NCBI GenBank assembly: GCA_964251665.1
Contig: CAXUKO010000002.1
Span: 564,709-628,708 of the forward strand
Origin: JBBQLG01 sp964251665
GTDB lineage: Bacteria; Bacteroidota; Bacteroidia; Cytophagales; Spirosomataceae
DNA length: 64,000 nt
Direction of reading: 5' to 3'
Position 1 is the first letter of the stretch. The number at the start of each line of letters is the position of its first letter. Shown one piece after another: positions 8,821-17,129 of this stretch. A model generated the notes under the pieces. The model was not told the origin of the DNA. It did no database searches and saw only the letters and a list, made by a program, of their open reading frames with translations. The position numbers and the translations under genes were made by a program.

Positions 8821-9867
8821 ATGATCCAACACCATCCCATCACGATCAAGGACATTGCCCGCAAGTTTAAATGCTCGCCCTCCACGGTGTCCAGGGCCCT
8901 GAACGACCATTATACCATCAATGAAGATACGCGGAAGACGATTCAGGAGTACGCTAAAAAGATGGGCTATCAGCGCAACTCCGTCTCGCTGAGTCTGCTC
9001 AACAAAAAGACCGGTTCACTCGGTATAGTGGTGCCAACGATCAGTAACTACCACGAATCGTCCATTATCGAAGGCCTGTACTCCGTGCTGCAGCCGCTGG
9101 GCTATCTCCTGAATATCTGCGCGACCAACGAAAGCTTTCTGCTCGAAGCGGAGTATATCTCTAAACTGCTGGCGAACCGGGTCGAATGCATTTTTCTGTC
9201 GGTTTCGCAGGAAACCTACGATTCGGGCCACTACGAGCATCTGGAAACGGTTCTGCAACGCGGGGTGCCGCTGATTTTTATCGACCGGAACTACGAAGGA
9301 TTCAAAGCGGGCGGGGTGATGGTCGATGATTATCACGGGGCCTACGCCGTGGTCGAACACTTAGTGAACATGGGCTGCAAGCGGATTGCGCACTTGAAGG
9401 GACCCAATGGATTAACCGTGTCGGAGCAGCGGTTCAGAGGGTATATCGATTGCCTGAACCGTTACAACCTGCCCGTTCGGGAGGAGCTGATTATCAACAC
9501 GAACTTCAAGGTGGAAAGCGCCATTTTGCCCACCAAGCACCTGTTTGATCTGCCCACCCCACCCGACGGTATTTTTGGCGTGAATGATTCCGTCGCCATC
9601 GGAGCCATGCGGGTGGTGAAGGATAAGGGGCTGAGTGTGCCGTATGACGTATCGCTGGTGGGGTTCGATAATTCGCCCATATCGGCGTATACCTACCCGT
9701 CGCTGACGACCGTTTCGCGTCCCGGCCGGGAAATTGGCATTGAAGCATCGCGCCTGTTTCTGAGCCAGTCGAACGCAGCGGGCGAATCCGCACCGGAATC
9801 CATCTGCCTGCCGTCTAACCTCATTATCCGGGAATCGTCGCTGCGGGTGCAGAAACCGAATTCGTAA
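8821..9867 (+). CDS. LacI family transcriptional regulator
   Basis: A 348-residue regulator. The N-terminal helix-turn-helix reads ITIKDIARKFKCSPSTVSRA, followed by the hinge region (YQRNSVSLSLLNKKTGSLG). Residues about 60-340 are a periplasmic-binding-protein-like sensor domain with the typical features GSLGIVVPTISN, PLIFIDR, RFRGYID, GIFGVNDSVAIGAM and VSLVGFDNSPIS. The family binds palindromic operators with a central CG and responds to a sugar or sugar phosphate. Start ATG at 8821 matches the family's usual N-terminus. It lies beside a convergent SusCD operon, whose upstream region has two copies of CAAACGTTTG (14736-14765), the kind of site this family binds. Local regulation of SusCD is therefore the simplest reading, though not shown. 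Confidence 0.92.
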   Translation: MIQHHPITIKDIARKFKCSPSTVSRALNDHYTINEDTRKTIQEYAKKMGYQRNSVSLSLLNKKTGSLGIVVPTISNYHESSIIEGLYSVLQPLGYLLNICATNESFLLEAEYISKLLANRVECIFLSVSQETYDSGHYEHLETVLQRGVPLIFIDRNYEGFKAGGVMVDDYHGAYAVVEHLVNMGCKRIAHLKGPNGLTVSEQRFRGYIDCLNRYNLPVREELIINTNFKVESAILPTKHLFDLPTPPDGIFGVNDSVAIGAMRVVKDKGLSVPYDVSLVGFDNSPISAYTYPSLTTVSRPGREIGIEASRLFLSQSNAAGESAPESICLPSNLIIRESSLRVQKPNS

Positions 9868-9897
9868 CGCATGACTGATCAGTCATGCGTTACGAAT
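9860..9897. terminator. 38-bp perfect palindrome between convergent genes
   Basis: A perfect palindrome with no spacer, centred on TGATCA (9876-9881). Each arm is 19 bases (ATTCGTAACGCATGACTGA and its complement). It contains the stop codon of the LacI gene (9865-9867) and touches the stop codon of the SusD gene (9897-9899). In RNA it would fold the same way on both strands, so it probably serves as a shared bidirectional terminator, although neither side has a long T tract. Confidence 0.6.
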
Positions 9898-11513
9898 CAA
9901 TAACCGGGGTTTTGCGTCAGGGCGGGATTAACCGATAAGGCCGAAGTCGGAATAGGGAAAATCCGGTGCGCCGGGTTGGCATCCGTCTTGAAGCCCCAGC
10001 TTCCTTCAAACTTTCCGAATCGGATCATGTCGTTGCGGTGCCAGGTTTCCCAGGCAAACTCGCGGCTCCGTTCGGCGTAGAGATCGTCCAGCGTTACGGT
10101 CGATAGGGCCGGAGCGGTCGTACGGCTGGCCCGCAACTGATTCACCAGCGACACCGCCGTTTGCCCCAGCGTGGGCGCTCCACCGCGCAGAATAGCCTCG
10201 GCTTTCATCAGGACAATATCGGAATAGCGGAACACCGGCACATCGTTGTTCTGATTGCGGGAAGTGGAACTGGCGTCGGGGTAAAACTTGACGTTCCGGT
10301 AGCCCATATTCCAGGCGATTTCGTCGTTGCCACAGTCGAAGGCGGACACATCCTGCCGCAGCAACGTATTGGGCGTCAGGTTCACCTGATACGTATAAGC
10401 CGCTGCGCCATCCGCACCGGTATAGGTTTGATCGTAGCCTTTTTTAGTGGTCGTTACGGTGAGTGGCGTCACGCCATCGTTCAGAAACTGGAGCCCCGTC
10501 AGCCACTGCCTGTTACGGACATCGTTGGGGTCGTTGAAGTTGGCGTAGAACTCAGGCAGCGTACTTTCGGGCGCGCTGGGCGTGAAAGGCAGATTGAATT
10601 TTTTGGTGGCCGAACGCGGCACGTCGTAGCGGGCGTGGTACATCATGCCGTTGGTGCCGGGCAGGGCACTTGCCGCCGGGTCGTAGGGGATGGCAAAAAT
10701 AAACTCCTTCATCTGCGGCCCGTTGTTGGGGTAGAACATCTGGAGGTAGGTGTCTTTGGATTCAATCGCGTACAGGCCCGACCGCATTACACTGTCGCAG
10801 GCCGTTACACAGTCGGTGTAGCGGGCCGTTCCGGTATAGTACTCCGCGTTGAGGTACATCTTGGCCAGCAGCGCAAACGCCGTGTATTTGTTGGCCCGCC
10901 CGTAGATAGCCTGGCCCGAAGTGCGGCTCAGGTAGGGCAGCGCAGCCTTTACTTCGCTCTCGATAAAGTTGAAAACCTGTGGCCGGGCTACGTTGGGGTG
11001 CGGGCTGAAATCGCCGTACGCTGTATCGATGGGAACGTTGCCGTACAAATCCATCATCATGAAATACGACAGGGCCCGTACCATTTTCAGTTCGGCCAGG
11101 TTGGTCTGTTTGGAGCTGCCTGCCGGTATGGTCTGGTTCAGAATCGACAGGGCCTGATTCGTTGTCCCGATCACCGTCGACAGCCAGTTCCAGCAACTGT
11201 TTGTCCAGCCGTGATCTTTGGTCCACGAGTGGTAGTGTAACATGCGGTAATTCTGGTTGTCGTACCAGTTACCACCCCGGGCCGCCAGAATGGCTTCGTC
11301 GGAGCTGAGCGACTGCATGAACCAGTAATCCAGCGAGAACGCACCCCGCAGGGCGGCATACGGCGGACCCGATGCCTGAATAAACTGGTTTGCGTTCTGC
11401 GGGAAAATATCGGGGGTTAATTCCGTGCTCACGGGGACGGTGATCTCGTGGCAGGCCACCAGCAGGCCGAGCGATAGCAGCCCGATGAGGCTGTTGATTC
11501 CTGTTTTTTTCAT
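9897..11513 (-). CDS. SusD/RagB family nutrient-binding lipoprotein
   Basis: A 538-residue outer-membrane lipoprotein. The leader MKKTGINSLIGLLSLGLLVAC ends in a good lipobox, with Cys21 as the lipid site. The body is the SusD fold: N-terminal TPR-like helices (about 60-240; LAELKMVRALSYFMMMDLYG is the characteristic helix) and a C-terminal domain with the usual ending (DLYAERSREFAWETWHRNDMIRF and IFPIPTSALSVNPALTQNPGY). SusD caps the SusC barrel and binds the incoming oligosaccharide at the cell surface. It follows SusC by 27 bases in the same operon. No glycoside hydrolase lies beside the pair, so the substrate is unknown. Confidence 0.95.
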   Translation of the reverse strand: MKKTGINSLIGLLSLGLLVACHEITVPVSTELTPDIFPQNANQFIQASGPPYAALRGAFSLDYWFMQSLSSDEAILAARGGNWYDNQNYRMLHYHSWTKDHGWTNSCWNWLSTVIGTTNQALSILNQTIPAGSSKQTNLAELKMVRALSYFMMMDLYGNVPIDTAYGDFSPHPNVARPQVFNFIESEVKAALPYLSRTSGQAIYGRANKYTAFALLAKMYLNAEYYTGTARYTDCVTACDSVMRSGLYAIESKDTYLQMFYPNNGPQMKEFIFAIPYDPAASALPGTNGMMYHARYDVPRSATKKFNLPFTPSAPESTLPEFYANFNDPNDVRNRQWLTGLQFLNDGVTPLTVTTTKKGYDQTYTGADGAAAYTYQVNLTPNTLLRQDVSAFDCGNDEIAWNMGYRNVKFYPDASSTSRNQNNDVPVFRYSDIVLMKAEAILRGGAPTLGQTAVSLVNQLRASRTTAPALSTVTLDDLYAERSREFAWETWHRNDMIRFGKFEGSWGFKTDANPAHRIFPIPTSALSVNPALTQNPGY

Positions 11514-11540
11514 GATGTTGTAAGTCCTGAGTGGCAGGGG

Positions 11541-14500
11541 TTAAAATGACAGGTTGACACCCACCAAAACGGTGCGGGTTTTGGGGTAGAAATTGTTGGA
11601 ATCTACACCCGGTGCAATACCGCCCTGGTTCACTTCGGGGTCGATGCCTTTGTACTTCGTGATCACAAACGCGTTGTTGACCGACGCATAGACCCGCAGC
11701 GACCGCACGTACTGGCCCATGTTCTTAAAATTATACCCCAGCGTTGCGTTGTCTAACCGCACATAACTCCCGTCTTCGATAAAGCGCGTGGAGTACCTGT
11801 AGGCATTGACATCGGCGGTTGACTCGCCCGCTACGTCGGTCAGGATGTTGGTGTACTGAGCCGTGCTGGGCCGGAAAAGATCGGCGCGGGTGGCGTTAAA
11901 GATTTTATTGCCGAACACCCCTCTGATAAACACGTTCAGGTCGAGGTTGCCGTAGCGGAAGGTGTTGGTCCAGCCGAGCAATACCTTGGGCTGGGCGTTG
12001 CCCGCATACTTGTAGTCGGTACCAATGGCGGGCGATGTGGTGAGGTTACCATTCCGGTCGACATACTGCGAAACGCCCTTGTCGTTCTTACCGGCGTATT
12101 CGAGGGTGAAGAACTGGCCCAGCGGACGACCGGCTTTTAAAATCTGGAGGGTGCTGCCGGTTTGGCCACCGCCTTCGGGCTGCGTGATCCGAACGGAGTC
12201 GCCCCCGACAAACAGCGGGTTTTGCAGGCTGGTGATTTTGTTGTCGTTATGCGCCAGATTCAGCCCCGTAGACCAGCTGAACCGGTTAATCCTGACCGGC
12301 GTGGCGTTTAAACTGATTTCGATACCCTTGTTGCTGATGCTGCCCCCGTTGGCGACAATGCTGCCTACCGGCACCAGAATCGGGTCGACGCGGTACGAAT
12401 AGATCATGCCGGTGGTGTTCTTGTCGTACCACTCCACGGACCCACTCAGTTTGCCCTTCAGCACCGTAAAGTCAAGCCCGATGTTGGTGGTCGCAGTCCG
12501 TTCCCATTGCAGATTCGGGTTGGATGCCTGGGTAGGGCCGTAAGCCGCCGTTTGTACTCCGTTGTAATAGTAGGTACCTAACCCACCCGACAAAAACTGG
12601 GCGGTATAGGCGTTAAAGCCCGATGAGTTACCGGTAACGCCGTAGCTGGCCCGCAGTTTCAGGTCGTTAAACAGCTTCTGATTCTGCATAAACCCTTCCT
12701 GCCCGATGCGCCAGGCTGCGCCCACCGCCGGAAAATAGCCCCACTGATTGTTTTTCCCGAACACCGAACTGCCATCCCGCCGGACGGAGCCCTGCAACAG
12801 GTATTTCTCTTTGTAGTTATAGTTCAGGCGAGCAAAGTCAGAAATCAGGCGCGTTTCCTGGTAGATACCATCGGCCCCAAAGTTGACCCGGTACGATGAT
12901 ACCGCGTAGGGATTACTGAGGGCAAAGTTGTTGTACCCGATGTTATCGACGGGAAAGTTGGTGCTCGACGACTGAAATCCATCGCCGTTGATGCTGCCCT
13001 GCCACGAATAACCCAGCACGGCATTGATGGCGTGCTCACCGATTTGCCGGTCCCAGGTCACGAAGGTTTCCAGCACTTTCCGGCTGTTCTGGTAGGCATT
13101 GCGCAGGGCCGAGCCGTTGGTGCCGAAGTTGAGCAGGCTATGCACCTGCGGAGGGTCGGGGTTGTTGTAGAAGTTGGCACTGTTGTACTGCGAATAATAA
13201 CTGCCGTAATATTCGCCATGCAGGGAGGTGTAATTCTGGTACGACAGGTTCAGGTCATAAGTCAGGCCGAAGGGTAGTTTTACCTGCGTGTTGAACGACC
13301 CGACCAGGTTGTTGAATTTCGAGTTATCCTGCGCTTTGTTGATCATCGCCACCGGGTTGAAGTAACCCGTGTTGGTGAAATTCTCGAAGTACGAACCATC
13401 GGGATTGGTGATGGGCGATACCGGCAAATGGTTGATCATCTGGGCCAGCACATTGTTGCGCAGCGGGGTATAATTGGCGACGCTGTTGGAGTTGGTCACC
13501 GTGAAGCCAAACCTGACTTTGTCGTTGAGGGCATACTGCTCAACCGCCAGCCGGGCAATTACCCGACTCAGCGAGCTGCCCTGTAAAATCCCTTCCTTGC
13601 TGAGGTAATTGACACTGGCTGCGTAGGTACTGTGCTCGGTACCACCACTCACCGACAGGTTGTGGTTATGCGAAATAGCCGAACTGCGCTGTACGGCATC
13701 CTGCCAGTTGGTGTTAGCGCCTTTATCATCGTTGGGAGAGAACGACAGGTTATTCTGGGTCAGAAATGCCCGCAGCTGCGTGGCGTCCATCATTTTCAGC
13801 TTGTTCGACACCGTCTCAACGCCCGCGTAGCCGCTGTAGCTCACCTGCATCTGTCCTTTTTTGCCCCGTTTGGTCGTGACCATGATGACCCCGTTGGCTG
13901 CCCGGTTGCCGTAGATAGCCGTTGCTGCGGCATCCTTCAGCACATCAATGGAAGCAATATCGTCGGGCGCGATGATTGAAATATCGGCACCGGGCACGCC
14001 GTCGATCACGTAAAACGGCCCCTGTGAACTGTTCAGGGTAGAGGCTCCGCGCAGCACTACGGCCGCCGGTGCGTTCGGGTCGCCACTGGCCGAAATGTTC
14101 AGCCCCGGCACCTTACCCTGTAACAACTGGCCCACATCGGCGATGGCACCCCGGTTCAGGTCTTCGGGTTTAACGGTGCTGATGGCACTCGTCAGGTTTT
14201 TACGGGATTGGGTACCATACCCAATAACCACCACTTCGCCCAGGGTTTTCGAGTCTGTAGCCAGTGCCACATCAATTACGGACTTGCTGCCCACCGCCAC
14301 CTTCTGGGCTACGTAACCCACATAGCTAAAGACCAGCACGCCGTTTTCGGGGGCATTAATTTTAAAGGCTCCGTTTACATCGGTAGTGGTGCCGGTCTGC
14401 GTACCTTCGACCAGTACGTTCACACCCGGCAGGCCTTCGTTACTTCCGGCGGCTGTCACCCTGCCGCTAACCGTGATATCCAGCTGGCGGGTGTTCTGTC

Positions 14501-14636
14501 CGTTCGGGTGTCGGCCCGGTTCGGGTGCCGCCTGAGCAATAAATCCTGATGAAATAAGGCTGCTGACCAGCAGGCTGCGGAGGAAAATGGTGCGGAGTAG
14601 AAAAGGGCCGGAGGGTAGGGTACAGGAGTTTTCCAT
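11541..14636 (-). CDS. SusC/RagA family TonB-linked outer-membrane receptor
   Basis: A 1031-residue TonB-dependent transporter. After the signal peptide (cleaved near IAQAA) comes a carboxypeptidase-regulatory-like domain (about 50-125; SGRVTAAGSNEGLPGVNVLV). A short linker with GEVVVIGYGTQSRKNLTSAI follows, which is the SusC TonB-box/plug boundary signature. The plug domain has VLRGASTLNSSQGPFYVIDG and AAATAIYGNRAANGVIMVTT, and the rest is a 22-strand barrel ending VLVGVNLSF with the expected terminal Phe. It imports glycans captured by SusD. The ATG at 14636 is used; an in-frame TTG lies at 14651. Two palindromes of LacI-operator form lie 100-129 bases upstream. Confidence 0.95.
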   Translation of the reverse strand: MENSCTLPSGPFLLRTIFLRSLLVSSLISSGFIAQAAPEPGRHPNGQNTRQLDITVSGRVTAAGSNEGLPGVNVLVEGTQTGTTTDVNGAFKINAPENGVLVFSYVGYVAQKVAVGSKSVIDVALATDSKTLGEVVVIGYGTQSRKNLTSAISTVKPEDLNRGAIADVGQLLQGKVPGLNISASGDPNAPAAVVLRGASTLNSSQGPFYVIDGVPGADISIIAPDDIASIDVLKDAAATAIYGNRAANGVIMVTTKRGKKGQMQVSYSGYAGVETVSNKLKMMDATQLRAFLTQNNLSFSPNDDKGANTNWQDAVQRSSAISHNHNLSVSGGTEHSTYAASVNYLSKEGILQGSSLSRVIARLAVEQYALNDKVRFGFTVTNSNSVANYTPLRNNVLAQMINHLPVSPITNPDGSYFENFTNTGYFNPVAMINKAQDNSKFNNLVGSFNTQVKLPFGLTYDLNLSYQNYTSLHGEYYGSYYSQYNSANFYNNPDPPQVHSLLNFGTNGSALRNAYQNSRKVLETFVTWDRQIGEHAINAVLGYSWQGSINGDGFQSSSTNFPVDNIGYNNFALSNPYAVSSYRVNFGADGIYQETRLISDFARLNYNYKEKYLLQGSVRRDGSSVFGKNNQWGYFPAVGAAWRIGQEGFMQNQKLFNDLKLRASYGVTGNSSGFNAYTAQFLSGGLGTYYYNGVQTAAYGPTQASNPNLQWERTATTNIGLDFTVLKGKLSGSVEWYDKNTTGMIYSYRVDPILVPVGSIVANGGSISNKGIEISLNATPVRINRFSWSTGLNLAHNDNKITSLQNPLFVGGDSVRITQPEGGGQTGSTLQILKAGRPLGQFFTLEYAGKNDKGVSQYVDRNGNLTTSPAIGTDYKYAGNAQPKVLLGWTNTFRYGNLDLNVFIRGVFGNKIFNATRADLFRPSTAQYTNILTDVAGESTADVNAYRYSTRFIEDGSYVRLDNATLGYNFKNMGQYVRSLRVYASVNNAFVITKYKGIDPEVNQGGIAPGVDSNNFYPKTRTVLVGVNLSF

Positions 14637-14735
14637 AAGCAGGTCAGTCAATTGATAGTAGGGCTAAAGAGGGACGTTTCCCAATATCCCTGACAAAGCC
14701 TGCCCCGAGCGGTTTATAATCAGGTATAGGGAGCG

Positions 14736-14765
14736 CAAACGTTTGAAGTCGTACGCAAACGTTTG
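14736..14765. promoter_or_regulatory. Pair of palindromic LacI-type operators upstream of susC
   Basis: The 10-base palindrome CAAACGTTTG occurs at 14736-14745 and again at 14756-14765. The context is also shared: GCAAACGTTTGAA, then 7 bases to the next copy. The two centres are exactly 20 bases apart, about two helical turns, so two dimers could bind the same face of the DNA. The form (perfect palindrome, central CG) is that of LacI-family operators, and a LacI-family gene lies nearby. No convincing TAnnTTTG box was found between them and the susC start. Confidence 0.65.
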
Positions 14766-14879
14766 AAATCGTCATTCCACCGGCAGCCGGTTAATTTTAC
14801 GGCCACTTTGCGGACTTTTTTATGTATGCAGCTGCTTAAAACAGGTCACGGCGTGGGCGGGATTTACCATAAACGCGCA

Positions 14880-14904
14880 AAGCCCGACCTCATCAGTCGG
14901 GCTT
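14880..14904 (-). terminator. Hairpin terminator of the oxidoreductase gene
   Basis: The 9-bp stem AAGCCCGAC (14880-14888) and GTCGGGCTT (14896-14904) encloses a 7-base loop, 25 bases beyond the stop codon of the minus-strand oxidoreductase. The tract after it on the minus strand (TGCGCGTTT) is only weakly T-rich, so termination strength is uncertain. Confidence 0.55.
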
Positions 14905-14928
14905 CGGGCATTGTACAAAAAACAGTAC

Positions 14929-16323
14929 CTAACTCATCGGCGGCTCTTCACCCCGGAAGGCGTCTTTCTTATCGATCACCGGCAGCTTCACGGGCTTGCC
15001 TTCCCGCGCCGACTGATAGATGGCTTCGATGATTTTCTGGTCCTGCAAGCCTTCTTCGCCGGGCGTAAAGGGCGTTTTGTTCTCCAGCACACAGGTCGAC
15101 ATGTGGTCTATCTCGGTGGCGAAATGGTCAACATCGCCAATCTTATGCTGAATATTTAATAAATCCTTACCCTGTGCCTGACTGGTTTCAAGTTGCAGCC
15201 CTTTGTACGGAAAGGCCGGGTCCATCTTTATCCAGCCCGTTTCGGCCATGACTTTATACTGCTTATCGTCGTGGTGGCCGTAGCTGGTAGCGCAACTGGC
15301 CTGCACCCCACTGGGGAATTTCATGAGCCAGTTTACCTGCTCTTCCACCTCCGTAAAGCGTGGGTCGCCGGGGGTACTGTGGATATAGGCCGTAACCTCA
15401 GATGGTTCTTCGGCCAGCACAAACCGGATCGTATTGAGACAGTACAGACCTACATCGGGCATGGCACCGCCCCCGGCCAAGAGCTTCTTGAAACGCCAGT
15501 GATCGGGGTTGTCGGAGTTCTGACCGTTGTTGGCCAGAATGGATTTTACCTTGCCAAATTGCCCCTTTTGCACCATCTCACGCACCATCCGGTTGTGCGG
15601 TTCGTACTGGATCCGGTAGGCAATCATCAGCTTTTTACCCGCTTTGTTGCAGGCATCAATCATAGCCTGGCATTCTTTAGCCGAGTTCGCCATCGGTTTC
15701 TCGCAGAGGATGTGTTTCCCCGCCTGTGCCCCTCGGATCGTGTACTCTGCGTGCATCCCATTGGGCAGCACGATGTAAATCACGTCGACTTCCTTGTTGT
15801 CGCGAATCTTATCATAGGTCTCGTAGCTGTAGCAATTCTGGGCCGAAATCCCGTATTCTTCGGCTACCCGCTTCATCTTTTCGGGACTGCCACTGACCAG
15901 AGCCACTAATTTCGATTTTTTGCAGCTGCCCAAAGCCGGAAGAATCTGATTGAGCGTGAGGTGCCCCAGGCCTACTACCGCGTAGCCCACCCGCTTGTCG
16001 GGGGCTAATGGCGTAGGCGTAGGGGCTTTTTCCTGTTCGGTTTTGGCGTCGATTTGTTCCAGTTGGATTGGTTGCTGGGGATCGCCCGGAATGGTGGCCG
16101 GGGGCGACTGCGGTTTGGCCGACGGTACGGACTGACCCGCAGGGCTGGTGTAGTTTACGGCCGTTGGTGTCGATTGGCCCCTGGTCTGGCACGATGCCGC
16201 AATCCCACCCGCGACACTCACCGCCAGCCCGCGACCGGCCAGATTCAGGAATTCTTTCCGGGACACACCCGCGTTGATCGGTGGATCACTCACCAACCGA
16301 ACCAGTTCATTTAATGATTTCAT
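14929..16323 (-). CDS. Gfo/Idh/MocA family oxidoreductase with Tat signal
   Basis: A 464-residue NAD(P)-dependent oxidoreductase. The N-terminus carries a Tat-like motif, SRKEFLNLAGRGLAVSVAGG, so the protein is probably exported folded to the periplasm, as in periplasmic glucose-fructose oxidoreductase relatives. A Pro/Thr/Gln-rich linker (about 45-105) precedes the Rossmann domain, which starts YAVVGLGHLTLNQILPAL. The family motif EKPMANS (catalytic Lys in EKP) is present, followed by YRIQYEPHN and the C-terminal beta-sheet domain with GALPD-like GGGAMPDVGLYCLN. Substrates of the family are sugars or sugar derivatives. It lies upstream of susC in the same direction and has a partial match to the LacI-type operator just before its start (16336-16345). 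Confidence 0.88.
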   Translation of the reverse strand: MKSLNELVRLVSDPPINAGVSRKEFLNLAGRGLAVSVAGGIAASCQTRGQSTPTAVNYTSPAGQSVPSAKPQSPPATIPGDPQQPIQLEQIDAKTEQEKAPTPTPLAPDKRVGYAVVGLGHLTLNQILPALGSCKKSKLVALVSGSPEKMKRVAEEYGISAQNCYSYETYDKIRDNKEVDVIYIVLPNGMHAEYTIRGAQAGKHILCEKPMANSAKECQAMIDACNKAGKKLMIAYRIQYEPHNRMVREMVQKGQFGKVKSILANNGQNSDNPDHWRFKKLLAGGGAMPDVGLYCLNTIRFVLAEEPSEVTAYIHSTPGDPRFTEVEEQVNWLMKFPSGVQASCATSYGHHDDKQYKVMAETGWIKMDPAFPYKGLQLETSQAQGKDLLNIQHKIGDVDHFATEIDHMSTCVLENKTPFTPGEEGLQDQKIIEAIYQSAREGKPVKLPVIDKKDAFRGEEPPMS

Positions 16324-16335
16324 AACGTCAGCGTT

Positions 16336-16345
16336 TTACGTTTGA
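16336..16345. promoter_or_regulatory. Possible degenerate operator before the oxidoreductase
   Basis: TTTACGTTTG matches CAAACGTTTG at seven of ten positions and keeps the whole right half, ACGTTTGAA (16338-16346), including the two A residues that follow both susC sites. It lies 13 bases upstream of the oxidoreductase start. One half-site match can arise by chance, so this is tentative. Confidence 0.25.
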
Positions 16346-16396
16346 AACCGGTGTATATGGGGTTTGTTTTTATTTTTACCTTATAACCAACTGTTT

Positions 16397-17081
16397 ATGA
16401 GACCGACCATTGAGCAGCTACACACCCCGGACCGGTATAAAGCGGGCGAATCGGTTCAAATTGATGAGATGAACGCTTTTGTGCAGCGGGAGTTAGGTAT
16501 GACTACCCAACCCAGGGTACCCGGACAGCCGCCAAACCGCTGGTTTGCTGTTTCCGTGATGGCTATGCTGGCTGTTGCTGGCGGAGTGTTTGGCTACAGT
16601 ATGGCTTCGATGCTGAAGCAGGGGAGCGGGAGCAGCCAATTGGGTGGCCTGGTAGCACAGACAGGGATTCGGCATTGCGGGCTTTTTTGCGTTGCTGCCC
16701 ATTCATGAAGTGATCCACGGTCTGTTCTTTCGGCGGGTCGGGGCCGACCGGGTGAATTATGGTGGGTCGATGAGGAAACTGATGGTCTACGCCTATGCGC
16801 AGCACTTTGTAATGACCCTGCGCGAATTAGCCCTTGTGGCCGTAATGCCCTTTCTGCTGATTACCAGCGCCCTGGTTCTGGCGTGGCTCGTCCGGCCTGC
16901 TTACGGAACCGTCTGGGGGACGCTACTGCTCCTGCATACGCTGGGGTGCGTCGGTGATTTTGCCCTGATCCGGTATTATTACAAAAACCGCCGTCGCACC
17001 ATGTACACGTACGACGACGTGGAGGGCGAACGGCGGTCCTATTTTTTCGAAGCGAACGGAGGAGTAAGTGGTAAGGAGTAA
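16397..17081 (+). pseudogene. DUF3267 membrane protein gene broken by a frameshift
   Basis: Two overlapping reading frames together make one protein. The first (16397-16708) starts MRPTIEQLHTPDRYKAGESV, has one membrane segment (FAVSVMAMLAVAGGVFGYSM) and runs into an unrelated tail after VAQTG. The second frame contains GIAGFFALLPIHEVIHG, the DUF3267 core with an HExxH-like zinc-binding motif, then two more membrane segments and a charged C-terminus. Removing one G from GGG at 16664-16666 joins the frames as VAQTGFGIAGFF without any break. As given, the gene is frameshifted by one inserted base, so it is either a recent pseudogene or a sequence error. The family is a putative membrane metalloprotease-like protein of unknown role. 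The last seven codons lie inside a tandem repeat (17061-17088). Confidence 0.75.
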
Positions 17082-17124
17082 GTGGTAAAGAGCAGGCAAC
17101 GCTGTGTTCCTTACCACTTACTCC
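17061..17124. repeat. Tandem 14-mer with inverted copy, overlapping a gene end
   Basis: GGAGTAAGTGGTAA is repeated head to tail at 17061-17074 and 17075-17088. An inverted copy, CCTTACCACTTACTCC, lies at 17109-17124, so a 16-bp stem can form between 17061-17076 and 17109-17124. The element spans the stop codon of the DUF3267 gene and ends 6 bases before the stop codon of the minus-strand NIPSNAP gene. It probably acts as a bidirectional terminator. Confidence 0.6.
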
Positions 17125-17129
17125 CCTCG

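Noticed and set aside
10161..11240. A 359-codon open frame opposite the susD gene
   Set aside because: It lies wholly antisense to a certain susD gene, has a Gly/Val/Arg-rich translation with no family likeness, and arises from codon bias in a GC-rich gene.
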